Shown: positions 8,533 through 17,363, counted from the stretch's first letter. The stretch: DNA of 64,000 nucleotides from Flavobacteriaceae bacterium (GCA_004762155.1 SIHP01000012.1:104180-168179); one strand, 5' to 3'. The notes: generated by a model from the sequence alone, not told the origin. A program made the numbers and translations.

Positions 8533-8964
8533 TTATCGTAATCTATCTACTGATTTTACAAGATCTTCATCCTTTTTTATTGCTTTATTAGCCAAAACTA
8601 ATAGCAAAATGGTAATAATAGGAAAGAACATCCCAATACCCTTCTCAGAAACTGACGCTTCTCCAGGTAGGTTTAGTGATACATATAACAATAGTCCTAA
8701 TAAAATAAGGTTTGTCAAAATGTTTAAACGTCCCATTACAAATTGTAATTGACGATTTTTAAATAAAAAAATAGTTATTGCAGCTAATAAAGCTGATAAG
8801 AAAAAAAGTACAGGTATTAATTTCTCTGTCATTGAAGTTGTAGAAAACAAGTCCGTAATATATACGTTACCTTTAATAGTAGCCCAAATACTTACAAAAA
8901 ATGTCAATCCACCAGAAATAATACTGGTTAATAATAAATATATAGATTGTACTCTTTGAATCAT
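8533..8964 (-). CDS. DUF4293 membrane protein
   Basis: Four hydrophobic helices make up nearly all of this 143-residue protein, which begins MIQRVQSIYLLLTSI as DUF4293 members of Bacteroidota do. I chose ATG 8964 over 8994 because the extra ten residues (MLHLLTNKKR) are not family-like. The C terminus is a short basic cytosolic tail (KKDEDLVKSVDRLR). Function unknown; the gene is commonly found next to rho in this group, as here. Confidence 0.8.
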   Translation of the reverse strand: MIQRVQSIYLLLTSIISGGLTFFVSIWATIKGNVYITDLFSTTSMTEKLIPVLFFLSALLAAITIFLFKNRQLQFVMGRLNILTNLILLGLLLYVSLNLPGEASVSEKGIGMFFPIITILLLVLANKAIKKDEDLVKSVDRLR

Positions 8965-9013
8965 TCTTTTTTTATTGGTGAGCAAATGTAACACTCTTTT
9001 TGATAAAAAGAAA

Positions 9014-9044
9014 TTTTGATTATTAATTTTTTATTATATATTTG
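9014..9044 (+). promoter_or_regulatory. Promoter of rho
   Basis: TTTTG at 9014-9018 and a perfect TATATTTG at 9037-9044, spaced 18 bases. It would give a leader of about 135 bases. Confidence 0.6.
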
Positions 9045-9049
9045 CTGAA

Positions 9050-9186
9050 CTAATAACCGCACAAATAAGTATTTAATGTATCCTACAAATACATTAATTT
9101 AAATACAAAACATACAAAACTTAACAATTCAAAAAAAATCTTTACATCTCCTTAAAGATTTTTCTAATTTAATTTATATTGATATA
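9050..9186 (+). promoter_or_regulatory. Structured 5' leader of rho
   Basis: Two hairpins precede the ATG: a perfect 9-bp stem TTAATGTAT / ATACATTAA (9073-9097) and a 10-bp stem AAAAATCTTT / AAAGATTTTT (9134-9163) whose 3' arm ends in a T run. rho is autoregulated through its leader in several bacteria, so an attenuator is plausible here. Confidence 0.45.
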
Positions 9187-10842
9187 ATGTTCGAAATATC
9201 GGATTTAAAAACAAAAAAACTAGTAGAGTTACAAGAGATTGCAAAAAAGATTGGATTAACTAAAACCAGTCAGCTTAAAAAACTTGATTTAGTTTACAAA
9301 ATAATAGATGTTCAGGCAGAAAACCCTACAAAGGTAGCTCCGGAACCTATTAAAGAGAAACCTAAAAGAAAGAGAGTTGCAAAACCTGCTGCAAAGCAAG
9401 AAGCTCCTGTTGTAAAACCTTTAGAGCCAGCTAAGATTCCTGAAATCAAACAAGAAGTTAAAGAAACTGTTGTTGCTGAGACTCCTAAAAAAGAGGTTAA
9501 ACCTACTGAAACGCTTGTAAATAAAGCTCCTAAAAAAAGAGAGGTTTCACAAAAGAAAGAAGCTCCTAAGAAAAGAGAGGTTGTTGAGGATAAAAAACCG
9601 CAACAAAACAAACCTAGACCACAGCAAAATCAACAGAACAGGAATAATAAAAATCAAAAAAACCAGAACAACCAAAACAATAAGCATCATAAAAGCGGAA
9701 ACCGCTACCGTGATCCTGATTTTGAGTTTGATGGAATTATAGAAAGTGAAGGAGTATTAGAAATGATGCCAGATGGTTATGGTTTCTTACGTTCTTCTGA
9801 TTACAACTATTTATCATCACCTGATGATATTTACGTATCTCAATCTCAAATAAAATTATTTGGTTTAAAAACTGGTGACACCGTTTTAGGTAATGTACGC
9901 CCACCAAAAGAAGGTGAAAAGTATTTTCCTTTAATCCGTGTATCAAAAATAAATGGATTGAACCCAAATATTGTACGTGATCGTGTTTCTTTTGAACACT
10001 TAACACCTTTATTTGCTCAAGAAAAATTCAATTTAGCAGAAAGAGGAAGTTCTCTTTCTACAAGAATTATAGATTTGTTCTCGCCAATTGGTAAGGGACA
10101 ACGTGGTATGATTGTAGCACAACCAAAAACAGGTAAAACAATGTTATTGAAATCAGTTGCTAATGCAATTGCAGCCAATCATCCAGAGGTTTACCAAATT
10201 GTTTTGTTAATTGATGAACGTCCTGAGGAAGTTACTGATATGAAACGAAATGTTCGTGGTGAAGTTGTTGCATCTACTTTTGATGAACCAGCAGACAAAC
10301 ATGTTCGTGTTGCTAATATTGTTTTAGAAAAAGCAAAACGTTTAGTAGAATGTGGGCATGATGTAGTTATTCTTTTAGATTCTATTACCCGTTTAGCAAG
10401 AGCATACAATACTGTAGCTCCTGCATCTGGTAAAATATTATCTGGTGGTATTGATGCAAATGCATTACACAAACCCAAACGTTTCTTTGGAGCAGCTCGT
10501 AATATAGAAAATGGAGGTTCATTAACTATTATTGCTACTGCACTTACAGAAACAGGTTCTAAAATGGATGAAGTTATCTTTGAAGAATTTAAAGGTACTG
10601 GTAACATGGAACTACAATTAGATCGTAATATTTCTAACCGTAGAATTTATCCTGCTATTGATTTAATAAAATCAAGTACGCGTCGTGATGATCTATTATT
10701 AGATGCAAAAACAGTACAACGCATGTGGGTTTTACGTAAGTATTTAGCAGATATGAATCCTATAGAAGCGATGACGTTTATTAACGATAGAATAAAAACA
10801 TCTAAAAACAATGATGAGTTTTTAATTTCTATGAACGGATAA
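9187..10842 (+). CDS. rho: Transcription termination factor Rho
   Basis: Hexameric RNA-dependent ATPase that ends transcription. Order: Rho N-terminal domain (residues 1-45), a long Lys/Pro/Asn/Gln-rich insert (about 50-175), the cold-shock RNA-binding domain (LEMMPDGYGFLRSSDYNYL), then the ATPase with P-loop AQPKTGKTML, the RPEEVTDM segment and LLDSITRLARAYN. The 551-residue length exceeds the E. coli protein because of the insert, a trait of this phylum. It has its own promoter, leader and strong terminator. Confidence 0.97.
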   Translation: MFEISDLKTKKLVELQEIAKKIGLTKTSQLKKLDLVYKIIDVQAENPTKVAPEPIKEKPKRKRVAKPAAKQEAPVVKPLEPAKIPEIKQEVKETVVAETPKKEVKPTETLVNKAPKKREVSQKKEAPKKREVVEDKKPQQNKPRPQQNQQNRNNKNQKNQNNQNNKHHKSGNRYRDPDFEFDGIIESEGVLEMMPDGYGFLRSSDYNYLSSPDDIYVSQSQIKLFGLKTGDTVLGNVRPPKEGEKYFPLIRVSKINGLNPNIVRDRVSFEHLTPLFAQEKFNLAERGSSLSTRIIDLFSPIGKGQRGMIVAQPKTGKTMLLKSVANAIAANHPEVYQIVLLIDERPEEVTDMKRNVRGEVVASTFDEPADKHVRVANIVLEKAKRLVECGHDVVILLDSITRLARAYNTVAPASGKILSGGIDANALHKPKRFFGAARNIENGGSLTIIATALTETGSKMDEVIFEEFKGTGNMELQLDRNISNRRIYPAIDLIKSSTRRDDLLLDAKTVQRMWVLRKYLADMNPIEAMTFINDRIKTSKNNDEFLISMNG

Positions 10843-10867
10843 AAGCTATCTTTTAAAAAATACATAT

Positions 10868-10909
10868 AAAATGTTTGCCTTTATAATCTTATAAAGGCAA
10901 ACATTTTTT
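10868..10909 (+). terminator. Intrinsic terminator after rho
   Basis: A 17-bp perfect stem (arms 10868-10884 and 10891-10907, 6-base loop) followed by T residues. Confidence 0.88.
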
Positions 10910-10924
10910 CATTACACTAAACAC

Positions 10925-10955
10925 TTGTTTATAAAGGCTATAAAGCTTATTTTTG
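10925..10955 (+). promoter_or_regulatory. Promoter of the T9SS lyase-like gene
   Basis: TTG at 10925-10927 and a perfect TATTTTTG at 10948-10955, 20 bases apart. The in-frame TTG at 10953 lies inside this box, which supports the ATG at 10980 as the start. Confidence 0.65.
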
Positions 10956-10979
10956 AGCTTTTACAAATCACACCCCAAG

Positions 10980-12137
10980 ATGAAAAAAAATATTTTTACA
11001 ATTGTATTGCTTTGTTTTGTTTTCAGCAATTTGCAAAGTCAAACAACAACAGTAACTTCTCTTACTGCCAATGGTGCTGGAAATACTTATGAAGATATTA
11101 ACGCAAAACTAGCTCCGAATGGAGGAGATGTTGTTGAATCTCCAGGAATTACTCCTTCTGGAACATGTACAAATCACGATGATTTTAATAATGGGGAAAG
11201 TACAGATGTAAACAGACATATTCAAGAAGTAGTAGACCCAGTTATGGGAGATGTTTTTAAATTTACAATTCATGTAGATGAAGATATAGACAGAGATAAA
11301 TGTTCTACTACAGATAGGCAACGTAATGAGATTAAAACATACGCCTCTTCTCCTGACTATTTACTAGGTGTAATTGGTGAAACTGTTGAATATAAATGGA
11401 GCTTTAAAATACCTACAGGTTTTCAATCGTCAGGAAGTTTTACGCACATTCATCAACTAAAAAGTGTTGGTGGTATTTCTGCTGAAGAAAGCATTCCTCT
11501 AATTACTTTAACTATTTATCAAAAATCATCTGGTCATGAATTGTATATTAGACATGCAGCTAGCACATCACAATCTAATGTTGGTGGAACTGTTGAAATT
11601 AGTGACCTTGAAGATAATTGGGTTGAAGTTATAGAAACGGTAACTTATGGTCACGCTGGAGAAGGTTCTTACGCAATTACAATTACAGATATTGATACGC
11701 AAGAAACATTTTTAAACTACAGCAATAACACCCTTGGATTTTACAAAACAGATGCTGATTTTATTCGCCCTAAATGGGGGATTTATCGCAGCTTAAATGA
11801 TGCTGCTGCACTTAGAGATGAAGAAATTCTTTTTGGTTCTTTTACAATTACTGAAACGACATCTGTATTATCTAATGATGATTTTTCATCAGAAAAATTA
11901 GATGCAACAATATATCCAAATCCAAGTTCTGGTGATATTTATTTGCCTTTTTCTAATTCAGAGAGTGCTTCTTATGGTTTAAAAATCTTTGACATTACTG
12001 GTAAACTAATAAAAGAACAAAAAAAATTAGATAGTAACACTTTCGGTATTGGCGATTTAGATCCAAATATTTATTACTTAAGACTAACGAATACAAAACA
12101 GCAGGTTTTTTCTACTCAGAGAATAATAAAAGAATAA
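10980..12137 (+). CDS. Secreted polysaccharide lyase-like protein with T9SS sorting domain
   Basis: Begins MKKNIFTIVLLCFVF with a signal peptide ending near SNLQSQ. Residues 60-290 look like a jelly-roll polysaccharide-lyase or concanavalin-type domain: QRNEIKTY, YKWSFKIPTGF, THIHQLKS and FIRPKWGIYRS match the pattern of heparin-lyase/glucuronan-lyase-like folds, with strands rich in aromatic and charged residues. The last 80 residues are a type A type IX sorting domain (IYPNPSSGDIYLPF, then LKIFDITGKLI, then LRLTNTKQQVF), so the protein is exported or surface-attached. The family number and substrate are not certain. It probably digests algal or matrix polysaccharide. Confidence 0.72.
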   Translation: MKKNIFTIVLLCFVFSNLQSQTTTVTSLTANGAGNTYEDINAKLAPNGGDVVESPGITPSGTCTNHDDFNNGESTDVNRHIQEVVDPVMGDVFKFTIHVDEDIDRDKCSTTDRQRNEIKTYASSPDYLLGVIGETVEYKWSFKIPTGFQSSGSFTHIHQLKSVGGISAEESIPLITLTIYQKSSGHELYIRHAASTSQSNVGGTVEISDLEDNWVEVIETVTYGHAGEGSYAITITDIDTQETFLNYSNNTLGFYKTDADFIRPKWGIYRSLNDAAALRDEEILFGSFTITETTSVLSNDDFSSEKLDATIYPNPSSGDIYLPFSNSESASYGLKIFDITGKLIKEQKKLDSNTFGIGDLDPNIYYLRLTNTKQQVFSTQRIIKE

Positions 12138-12150
12138 TTTACTTTTATTT

Positions 12151-12191
12151 AAAACACAAAAACCTCGCAAAACGCGAGTTTTTTGTGTTTT
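12151..12191 (+). terminator. Intrinsic terminator
   Basis: Long stem AAAACACAAAAA-c-CTCGC / GCGAG-t-TTTTTGTGTTTT with a 5-base loop, downstream of the lyase-like gene. Confidence 0.85.
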
Positions 12192-12357
12192 AACAATATA
12201 TTTTCATCATAATAATCTCACTACTTCATCTTCAAAAACCACATTAAAACTGATGTAAAAAATGCAACTATAATTAGATGAATTCAACCTAAGCATCTCT
12301 AAACAAGAAACGTTAAATATAAATCCACTAACTTACACCTCTAAATTTATATTATTT

Positions 12358-13248
12358 ATGAGAACATTAATCTTATCATTATTGTTTGTAGTTACTTGTA
12401 TCCTTTCTTCTTGTAAGAATAAAAACAATACAACCGAACAAACGAAACTAGGTTTAACTACTACAAAAACTCCATCTTTTGAATTATTATGGGAAACAGA
12501 TACTATTTTCAAAACAACTGAGTCTTGTTTATATGATAAAAAACATGATGTGATTTATGTTTCTAACGTAAATAATGCTCCAAGAACAAAAGATAACAAT
12601 GGTTTTATTTCTACACTTCATAAAGACGGATCAATTATAAAATTAAAATGGGCTACAGGTTTAAGCGGACCAAAAGGAATGGCTTATTTTAATGAAGTTT
12701 TATATGTTACTGATATTGATGCTGTAGTAGAAATAGATCCTCATACAGGTAAAATACTTAAAAGAAATGTTTTAGAAGGTGCTTTAATGCTAAATGACAT
12801 TACAGTAGATAAAATGGGAGTAGTTTATGTTTCTGCCATGGATACCAATAAAATTTACACCTTAGAAGATGGTGATTTTACATTGTGGAAAGACAATTTA
12901 AATAAACCAAACGGATTATTAGTGAAAGATAATTTGTTATTCGTTGCCTCATTAGGTGACGGAACTTTTAAAGCTTTTGATAAAATAACTAAAGAAGAAA
13001 AAAAACACATTGCTTCTAACTTAGGTAAGGCAGACGGTGTTGTAAAAACAAAATCTGGAAGTTATGTAGTTTCCGATTGGCGTGGTGAAATTTTTCATAT
13101 AAAAGATAGTATTACTACATCATTATACAATGTTGTTACTAATAAAAACTTGCAAACTGCTGATATTGGTAGTATTCCTAATGACAATGTTATTTTAGTG
13201 CCTACTTTTTTCGGAAATGGAGTTAAAGCGTATAAGTTAACCGAATAG
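12358..13248 (+). CDS. SMP-30/gluconolactonase-like lipoprotein
   Basis: A lipoprotein signal (MRTLILSLLFVVTCILSSC, Cys19) is followed by a six-bladed beta-propeller of the SMP-30/strictosidine synthase type: repeated blade motifs such as GLSGPKGMAYFNEVLYVTDI, LNDITVDKMGVVYVSAMD and LNKPNGLLVKDNLLFVAS. At 296 residues it matches family length. Members bind a divalent metal and often act as lactonases, but the metal ligands were not verified here. It follows the lyase-like gene on the same strand behind a terminator, so it is a separate unit. Confidence 0.8.
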   Translation: MRTLILSLLFVVTCILSSCKNKNNTTEQTKLGLTTTKTPSFELLWETDTIFKTTESCLYDKKHDVIYVSNVNNAPRTKDNNGFISTLHKDGSIIKLKWATGLSGPKGMAYFNEVLYVTDIDAVVEIDPHTGKILKRNVLEGALMLNDITVDKMGVVYVSAMDTNKIYTLEDGDFTLWKDNLNKPNGLLVKDNLLFVASLGDGTFKAFDKITKEEKKHIASNLGKADGVVKTKSGSYVVSDWRGEIFHIKDSITTSLYNVVTNKNLQTADIGSIPNDNVILVPTFFGNGVKAYKLTE

Positions 13249-13271
13249 AATTCTTTTAGTTTTATAATTTA

Positions 13272-13306
13272 AACACGCCTTTACGAATAAAACGTAAAGG
13301 CGTGTT
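13272..13306 (+). terminator. Intrinsic terminator
   Basis: Perfect 14-bp stem AACACGCCTTTACG / CGTAAAGGCGTGTT with a 7-base loop, then AATTTTT, just after the SMP-30-like gene. Confidence 0.85.
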
Positions 13307-13390
13307 AATTTTTATGGGTTCTTCTTTCTTATTTTACAGTCTTATACTAAATAATTTGATTATCTGTTTTGTGTCATAATTGTATTTCTA

Positions 13391-13497
13391 ACGTCATTCT
13401 GAATTTATTTCAGAATCTCATAATACTGAAAACAAACCCTTTGGAATGAGAACCTGAAATACTGAACTAAATTCAGCACAGACAAGTTCAGGTTGAC
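13391..13497 (+). repeat. Bipartite dispersed repeat, copy A
   Basis: Left part: TTCTGAA / TTCAGAA hairpin near 13397-13416. Right part (13446-13497): an AACCTGAA / TTCAGGTT inverted pair enclosing a smaller one. The 52 bases at 13446-13497 are identical to the reverse complement of 26199-26250, and the left parts are also similar. Confidence 0.85.
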
Positions 13498-13548
13498 GCC
13501 ATACTTTATGATTAATTACAGATATTCAATTAAATAATTAAACTAATT

Positions 13549-13968
13549 TTACTTTTCTACAGCACGCCAAGTATAACTTTTGTGTATAATTTTCCACGAG
13601 CCTTCATACTTTACCAATAAAAAATAATCTGTAAAAACTCTTTTATTCGGAATTAAAACTTCTGCTTTTGCAGTAGCTACATTATTTTCAAAATCTATAG
13701 CTATTATTTTACCTATTCTGTTTGATTTTTTCCCTGGTTTTATTCTTCCTACATAATCTTTTCCTTCCCAAGTTTTTAAACTATTGTCTTTATTTACAGC
13801 ATATAAATTAAAATCAGGATGAAATGCTTTCTTTAATTTTTCTGACTCTCCATTTGCTGTTCCTTCAAAATAGGCTGTAATGGTTTCACTGATCAATTCT
13901 TTTTCTGTTTGCGCTTGAGTATTTAAAACTATAAAGCCAAACAACATTAAAAAATATACTTTTTTCAT
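13549..13968 (-). CDS. Secreted NTF2-like (SnoaL/lumazine-binding type) protein
   Basis: A 139-residue protein with a cleavable signal (MKKVYFLMLFGFIVLNTQAQ) and then one cone-shaped NTF2-like domain: an N-terminal helix pair (ISETITAYFEGTANGESEKLKKAFH), PDFNLYAV, and the closing strands ATAKAEVLIP, FTDYFLLVKYEGSWKIIHKSYTW. It resembles the putative lumazine-binding subgroup. No catalytic residues can be assigned. It is the last gene of a minus-strand series, 16 bases after the DJ-1-like gene, and probably shares its transcript. Confidence 0.8.
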   Translation of the reverse strand: MKKVYFLMLFGFIVLNTQAQTEKELISETITAYFEGTANGESEKLKKAFHPDFNLYAVNKDNSLKTWEGKDYVGRIKPGKKSNRIGKIIAIDFENNVATAKAEVLIPNKRVFTDYFLLVKYEGSWKIIHKSYTWRAVEK

Positions 13969-13984
13969 TCTTACTCTTTTTAGA

Positions 13985-14736
13985 TTACTTATTATGTTCT
14001 ATTAATTCAATTACTTTTTTTGCTACACTTACTGATGCTGAAGGATCTTGACCTGTTATTAACCTTCCGTCTGCGATATAAAAATCATCCCAACCTTTAT
14101 CAGAATAATTAAAATCCCCTCCATTTTTCAGGATTTCTCCTTCTATAGAAAATGGAAATGATTGATAATATTTAGCTTTTTTCTTTTCAAAAATATCTGG
14201 AAAACCTGTAAGTTTTTTTCCTGTATATATAAAAGTACCTTCTTTCGTTTTTAAGTTTACCAAACCAGCAGTTCCATGGCAAACTGCAGATACAAATCCG
14301 TTTGCATTGTAAATCTCCATAACCAAATCCTGAATATCTTGATTTTCTGCTACGCCAAACATTGCAGCTCCTCCTCCACTATAATACACAGCTTTGTACT
14401 TTAAAAAAACTGCCTCTTTTGGAGTTATTGTATTCTTTAGTTTATTCATAAAACGAGCATTATACAAATACTTTTTTTGAATACTATCTGATGTTTTAAT
14501 ATATCCAATGGGAATTGCACCTCCTTTTGGACTCACAAAATCTACTGAATACCCTGCTTTTACAAAAACATCATACGCCAAAACTATTTCTCCAAAATGA
14601 TTGGAAGTGTTTAAATTTGTTGTTCCGTAAGTATCTTGATTAGAAGTAATACATAAGATTGATTTTTTACTTTTTATAGCACTAGTGCATCCTATAAATA
14701 ATAAGTGAAGTAAAAACAGAAAACTTTTTTTTGCAT
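13985..14736 (-). pseudogene. DJ-1/PfpI-family lipoprotein gene with a homopolymer frameshift
   Basis: The main frame (below 14732) gives a lipobox LLFIGCTS, then KSILCITSNQDTYG and a complete DJ-1/PfpI domain with the nucleophile elbow SAVCHGTAGLV and a C-terminal ITGQDPSASVSVAKK block. No ATG lies in that frame. An ATG at 14736 followed by CAA and a run of eight A (T8 on the plus strand, 14725-14732) would read straight into it if the run had nine A. The gene is therefore one base out of frame right after its start. It may be a true lesion, a phase-variable tract or an assembly error. The first in-frame alternative start is TTG 14581, which removes the signal and first strand. Confidence 0.7.
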
Positions 14737-14838
14737 ATTTTTTTTATTTTGAAGCAATATGCAACTCCATTTATTCTTGTAGGTTATATATTATAAAACA
14801 GAAGTTCGGATTTATAAAATCAAACTTTTAAAACTAAT

Positions 14839-15879
14839 TTATATTGATTTATTTTGCGCTTTGTACTTTGCAGATGTTGTTCCTGTTATGCTTTTAAATG
14901 TAGTGAAAAAGGTTGATTTTGAATTAAATCCGCTTTCATAACCTATTGCTTCAATAGTAAAATTAGCATTCGCTATTAATAAGTTTTTTGCTTCCTCTAT
15001 TCGATATTCATTTATAAACACAGAAAAAGATTTTCCTAAATTATCATTCAAAAACTGCGATAATGTATGTGGTAATACATTTGTTCTTTTAGCTATATCC
15101 GATAATTTTATATCTGGATTTTTAAATAATTTTTCAGTTTTAACTACGGTTAACGTTTCTGCTATTTTATGTACTTGTTCTTGTGTTATTTTTTTATTCT
15201 GATATTTTGCTTTCTCTTCAAAAAATAATGATTGCTTATTCTTTTTAAATATCAATAATAAGAGTAGTAAATAAAAAACAAACGAAAATGATATTGCACC
15301 AACAATATAAGAGGTAAATGAAGTGGTACTATACGCTAACCAAACGAGTGTTGTTCCTATAAAAAGACTTACTAACCAAAATTATTTTTGTGATAAACGC
15401 TTTGTTTTATTAAACAGATTTTTGAATATTGATTTCAAATAAAACCCAGACAAAAAAATATATACAAACCATTGCATATAAATTATTCTTACCAATATTG
15501 ATGACCATATTTTTTTATTTGGCCAATACGGATAAAAATAACCTACAAGAGTTATAACTAGTACATACGGAACAATATGATACATCCATTTTTTATGTTC
15601 TTCTTCTTTAACTTGAGATTGTATTTACAAATACAAAAAAGGACCAATTAGTATGCAAGCAGAAAGACCTATTTGAATAAATACTCCCGACAAACTTGGA
15701 TTAAAATGATAGAAAACTGATTTTAGTATTCGTATACTTAACACGAATAATAATAAGGACAAAAAGTAATTAGAAAATTTTTTTTGTTTGGCTGTTATGG
15801 CAAAATAAATACTCAACAACAATCCATTAAATGCACCTATAGCACTAAAAAAGAATAATAATTGACTGTTGAAACTCTT
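14839..15879 (-). pseudogene. AraC-family regulator with N-terminal membrane domain, disrupted by in-frame stops
   Basis: One reading frame carries a whole membrane-AraC regulator: hydrophobic helices (SIYFAITAKQ, LLLFVLSIRILKS, GPFLYL, then HIVPYVLVITLVGYF, then FIGTTLVWLAYST) and a C-terminal AraC DNA-binding domain (LSDIAKRTNVLPHTLSQFL, then EAIGYESGFNSKSTFFTTFK). The frame is cut by TAA at 15625-15627 and TAA at 15382-15384, and no ATG exists at the expected start near 15879. The HTH part alone (14839-15255) remains an open frame of 138 codons. Three losses in one frame favour a real pseudogene over sequencing error. Confidence 0.8.
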
Positions 15880-15921
15880 TATGTATAATTTAATATATTT
15901 CTCTTTTTTATTTCTGTGAAT

Positions 15922-16635
15922 TTAATCAAAATCACTGACTCTCTTAAAAATCAGTTTCTCTTTTTTATTTTTTTCAGATACTCCATACAATGTTAATTGA
16001 TTACCCGAAACTTCTATTTCCCAAGTAATACCTTTATTAAATTTCTTTTTATTAAAAAGAGTAACAATTGGTCTGTGTCCGTTTATAAACCAATATCCAG
16101 TTAATTTTTTTCCTTGACTTTTCTCTTTAGGCTCCAAATACAATCTATCTGGCCTAAAAAGTATAAAATAACTACTTTCTGAATTGTATGAACTTGTTAT
16201 GTCTTTTGTCTCTTTTGAAGCCTTGGTTAAATTCCAAAGACCTACTAATTTGTCTACTGTTGCCATTGGTAGTTTTGTAATTGCTTTTAAATTAACAATT
16301 ACTTCCATTCCGTCTTCAGTTCTCTTTAATGTTATTCTATTTTCTAAAAAAAACACTTTAAAAGCTCCAAAAGGATCTTTTACTCCATTTTTATTAACTG
16401 CACTATATTCTTTTTTCTTTTCATCAAAAGTCCATGTTCCAATTGAATTTTGAGTCCAACCATTACCAGACTCGAAGGTATTATCTTTATTAATTCGCAT
16501 CCATTTTGCAACAGGAGTCATTTTTTTATTGCCAACAGAAACCTCAACAACTTCCCACAAACCTACCATAGATTGTGAATATGTGTAATTTATTATAATA
16601 AATACGGTTACTATAAATATGTTTAGCTTTTTCAT
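15922..16635 (-). CDS. Secreted protein with two lipocalin-like repeats
   Basis: After a signal peptide (MKKLNIFIVTVFIIINYTYSQ) come two tandem domains, each opening with a Gly-Leu-Trp strand typical of lipocalin-like proteins of Bacteroidota: MVGLWEVVEVSVG near residue 23 and KLVGLWNLTKASKE near 132. Each goes on with a Trp- or Tyr-containing strand (GTWTFDEKKKEY; TGYWFINGHRP). The tandem makes it about double the usual length of 120-130 residues. Ligand unknown. It is co-directional with the COQ4-like gene 17 bases upstream and probably transcribed with it. Confidence 0.7.
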   Translation of the reverse strand: MKKLNIFIVTVFIIINYTYSQSMVGLWEVVEVSVGNKKMTPVAKWMRINKDNTFESGNGWTQNSIGTWTFDEKKKEYSAVNKNGVKDPFGAFKVFFLENRITLKRTEDGMEVIVNLKAITKLPMATVDKLVGLWNLTKASKETKDITSSYNSESSYFILFRPDRLYLEPKEKSQGKKLTGYWFINGHRPIVTLFNKKKFNKGITWEIEVSGNQLTLYGVSEKNKKEKLIFKRVSDFD

Positions 16636-16652
16636 ATCTGTCTGTTTAAAAA

Positions 16653-17363
16653 CTAATTATACGCAAATTCTTGTGCTTTATTTGCTAATGATAAATTTGA
16701 TAACGTTAAAAGACCTCCAACACAGAGTATTGCTCCACCAACAAAAGGAAATCCGGCTCCAACTAAATCAAGCATATTAGAAGAAAATAAAAAAGGTAAG
16801 CAAAATATCATTCCAAAAACTCCAGCCATTATAGCTGTATATGCTGCTGCTTTAATTAAGCTTATCATTTCTATTGTTTTTCTTTGATTTAGTATTGGTT
16901 TCTGCAATTGCAATCTTAATTCATCTAAATCTTTATTAGCGTATTTTTCAATTGTCCAAGCAGAAACAGGAATCGATTTTTTCCCTTTTTTAAAATCTGC
17001 ATAAAAAACCGACCATAAATCAGGAAGCAAGATTGCGCCAAAAATTAAAATCATAAATGACGGAATAGAATAATTACCATTACCAATCATAAATGCCTGC
17101 ATTCTTATTTCTCCTTCTGGAGTCATTTTATAATCTAATAAAACATGCTTTAAATCATGACTTTCAAATCCAGGTACTAATGTTAAATTATAATTATCTA
17201 AACAATTTGCTATTTCTTTACCTAGAGTTCCTTTTTTAAGTTTTCTTAATTTAGAAACCTGTTTATTATATACTTCCATATCACTAAAATACTCAATTGT
17301 AGTGATGGAAAAATCAAAGGATTTTTTTATTATTTTTCTAGCTGTTTTTCGTAGTAAATTCAT
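16653..17363 (-). CDS. Membrane protein with COQ4-type HDxxH-x11-E motif
   Basis: The 236-residue product begins with a soluble part holding LRKLKKGTLGKEIANCL and then H69-D-L-K-H73 followed by exactly eleven residues and E85 in GEIRMQAF. This is the metal-binding signature of the COQ4 family of coenzyme Q biosynthesis. Three or four hydrophobic helices follow (ISTMILIFGAILL-like near 100-115, then two pairs near 170-225). Flavobacteria use menaquinone, so a ubiquinone role is unlikely and the true function is open. The neighbours, a lipocalin-like protein and an alpha/beta hydrolase, hint at lipid handling. Confidence 0.68.
   Translation of the reverse strand: MNLLRKTARKIIKKSFDFSITTIEYFSDMEVYNKQVSKLRKLKKGTLGKEIANCLDNYNLTLVPGFESHDLKHVLLDYKMTPEGEIRMQAFMIGNGNYSIPSFMILIFGAILLPDLWSVFYADFKKGKKSIPVSAWTIEKYANKDLDELRLQLQKPILNQRKTIEMISLIKAAAYTAIMAGVFGMIFCLPFLFSSNMLDLVGAGFPFVGGAILCVGGLLTLSNLSLANKAQEFAYN

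Larger units (their letters stand above)
13249..13548. other. Non-coding interval with terminator and dispersed repeat
   Basis: A 300-base gap between convergent genes. It contains the hairpin at 13272-13306 and the bipartite dispersed repeat at 13391-13497. No gene is visible in the remainder. Confidence 0.7.

Noticed and set aside
9312..9611. Antisense open frame of 99 codons inside rho
   Set aside because: Falls in the Lys/Pro-rich insert of rho; composition (Ser/Thr/Gly/Phe) is the mirror of that insert and no start context is present.
10191..10607. 138-codon minus-strand frame inside rho
   Set aside because: Shadow of a highly conserved coding region; no promoter and no recognisable product.
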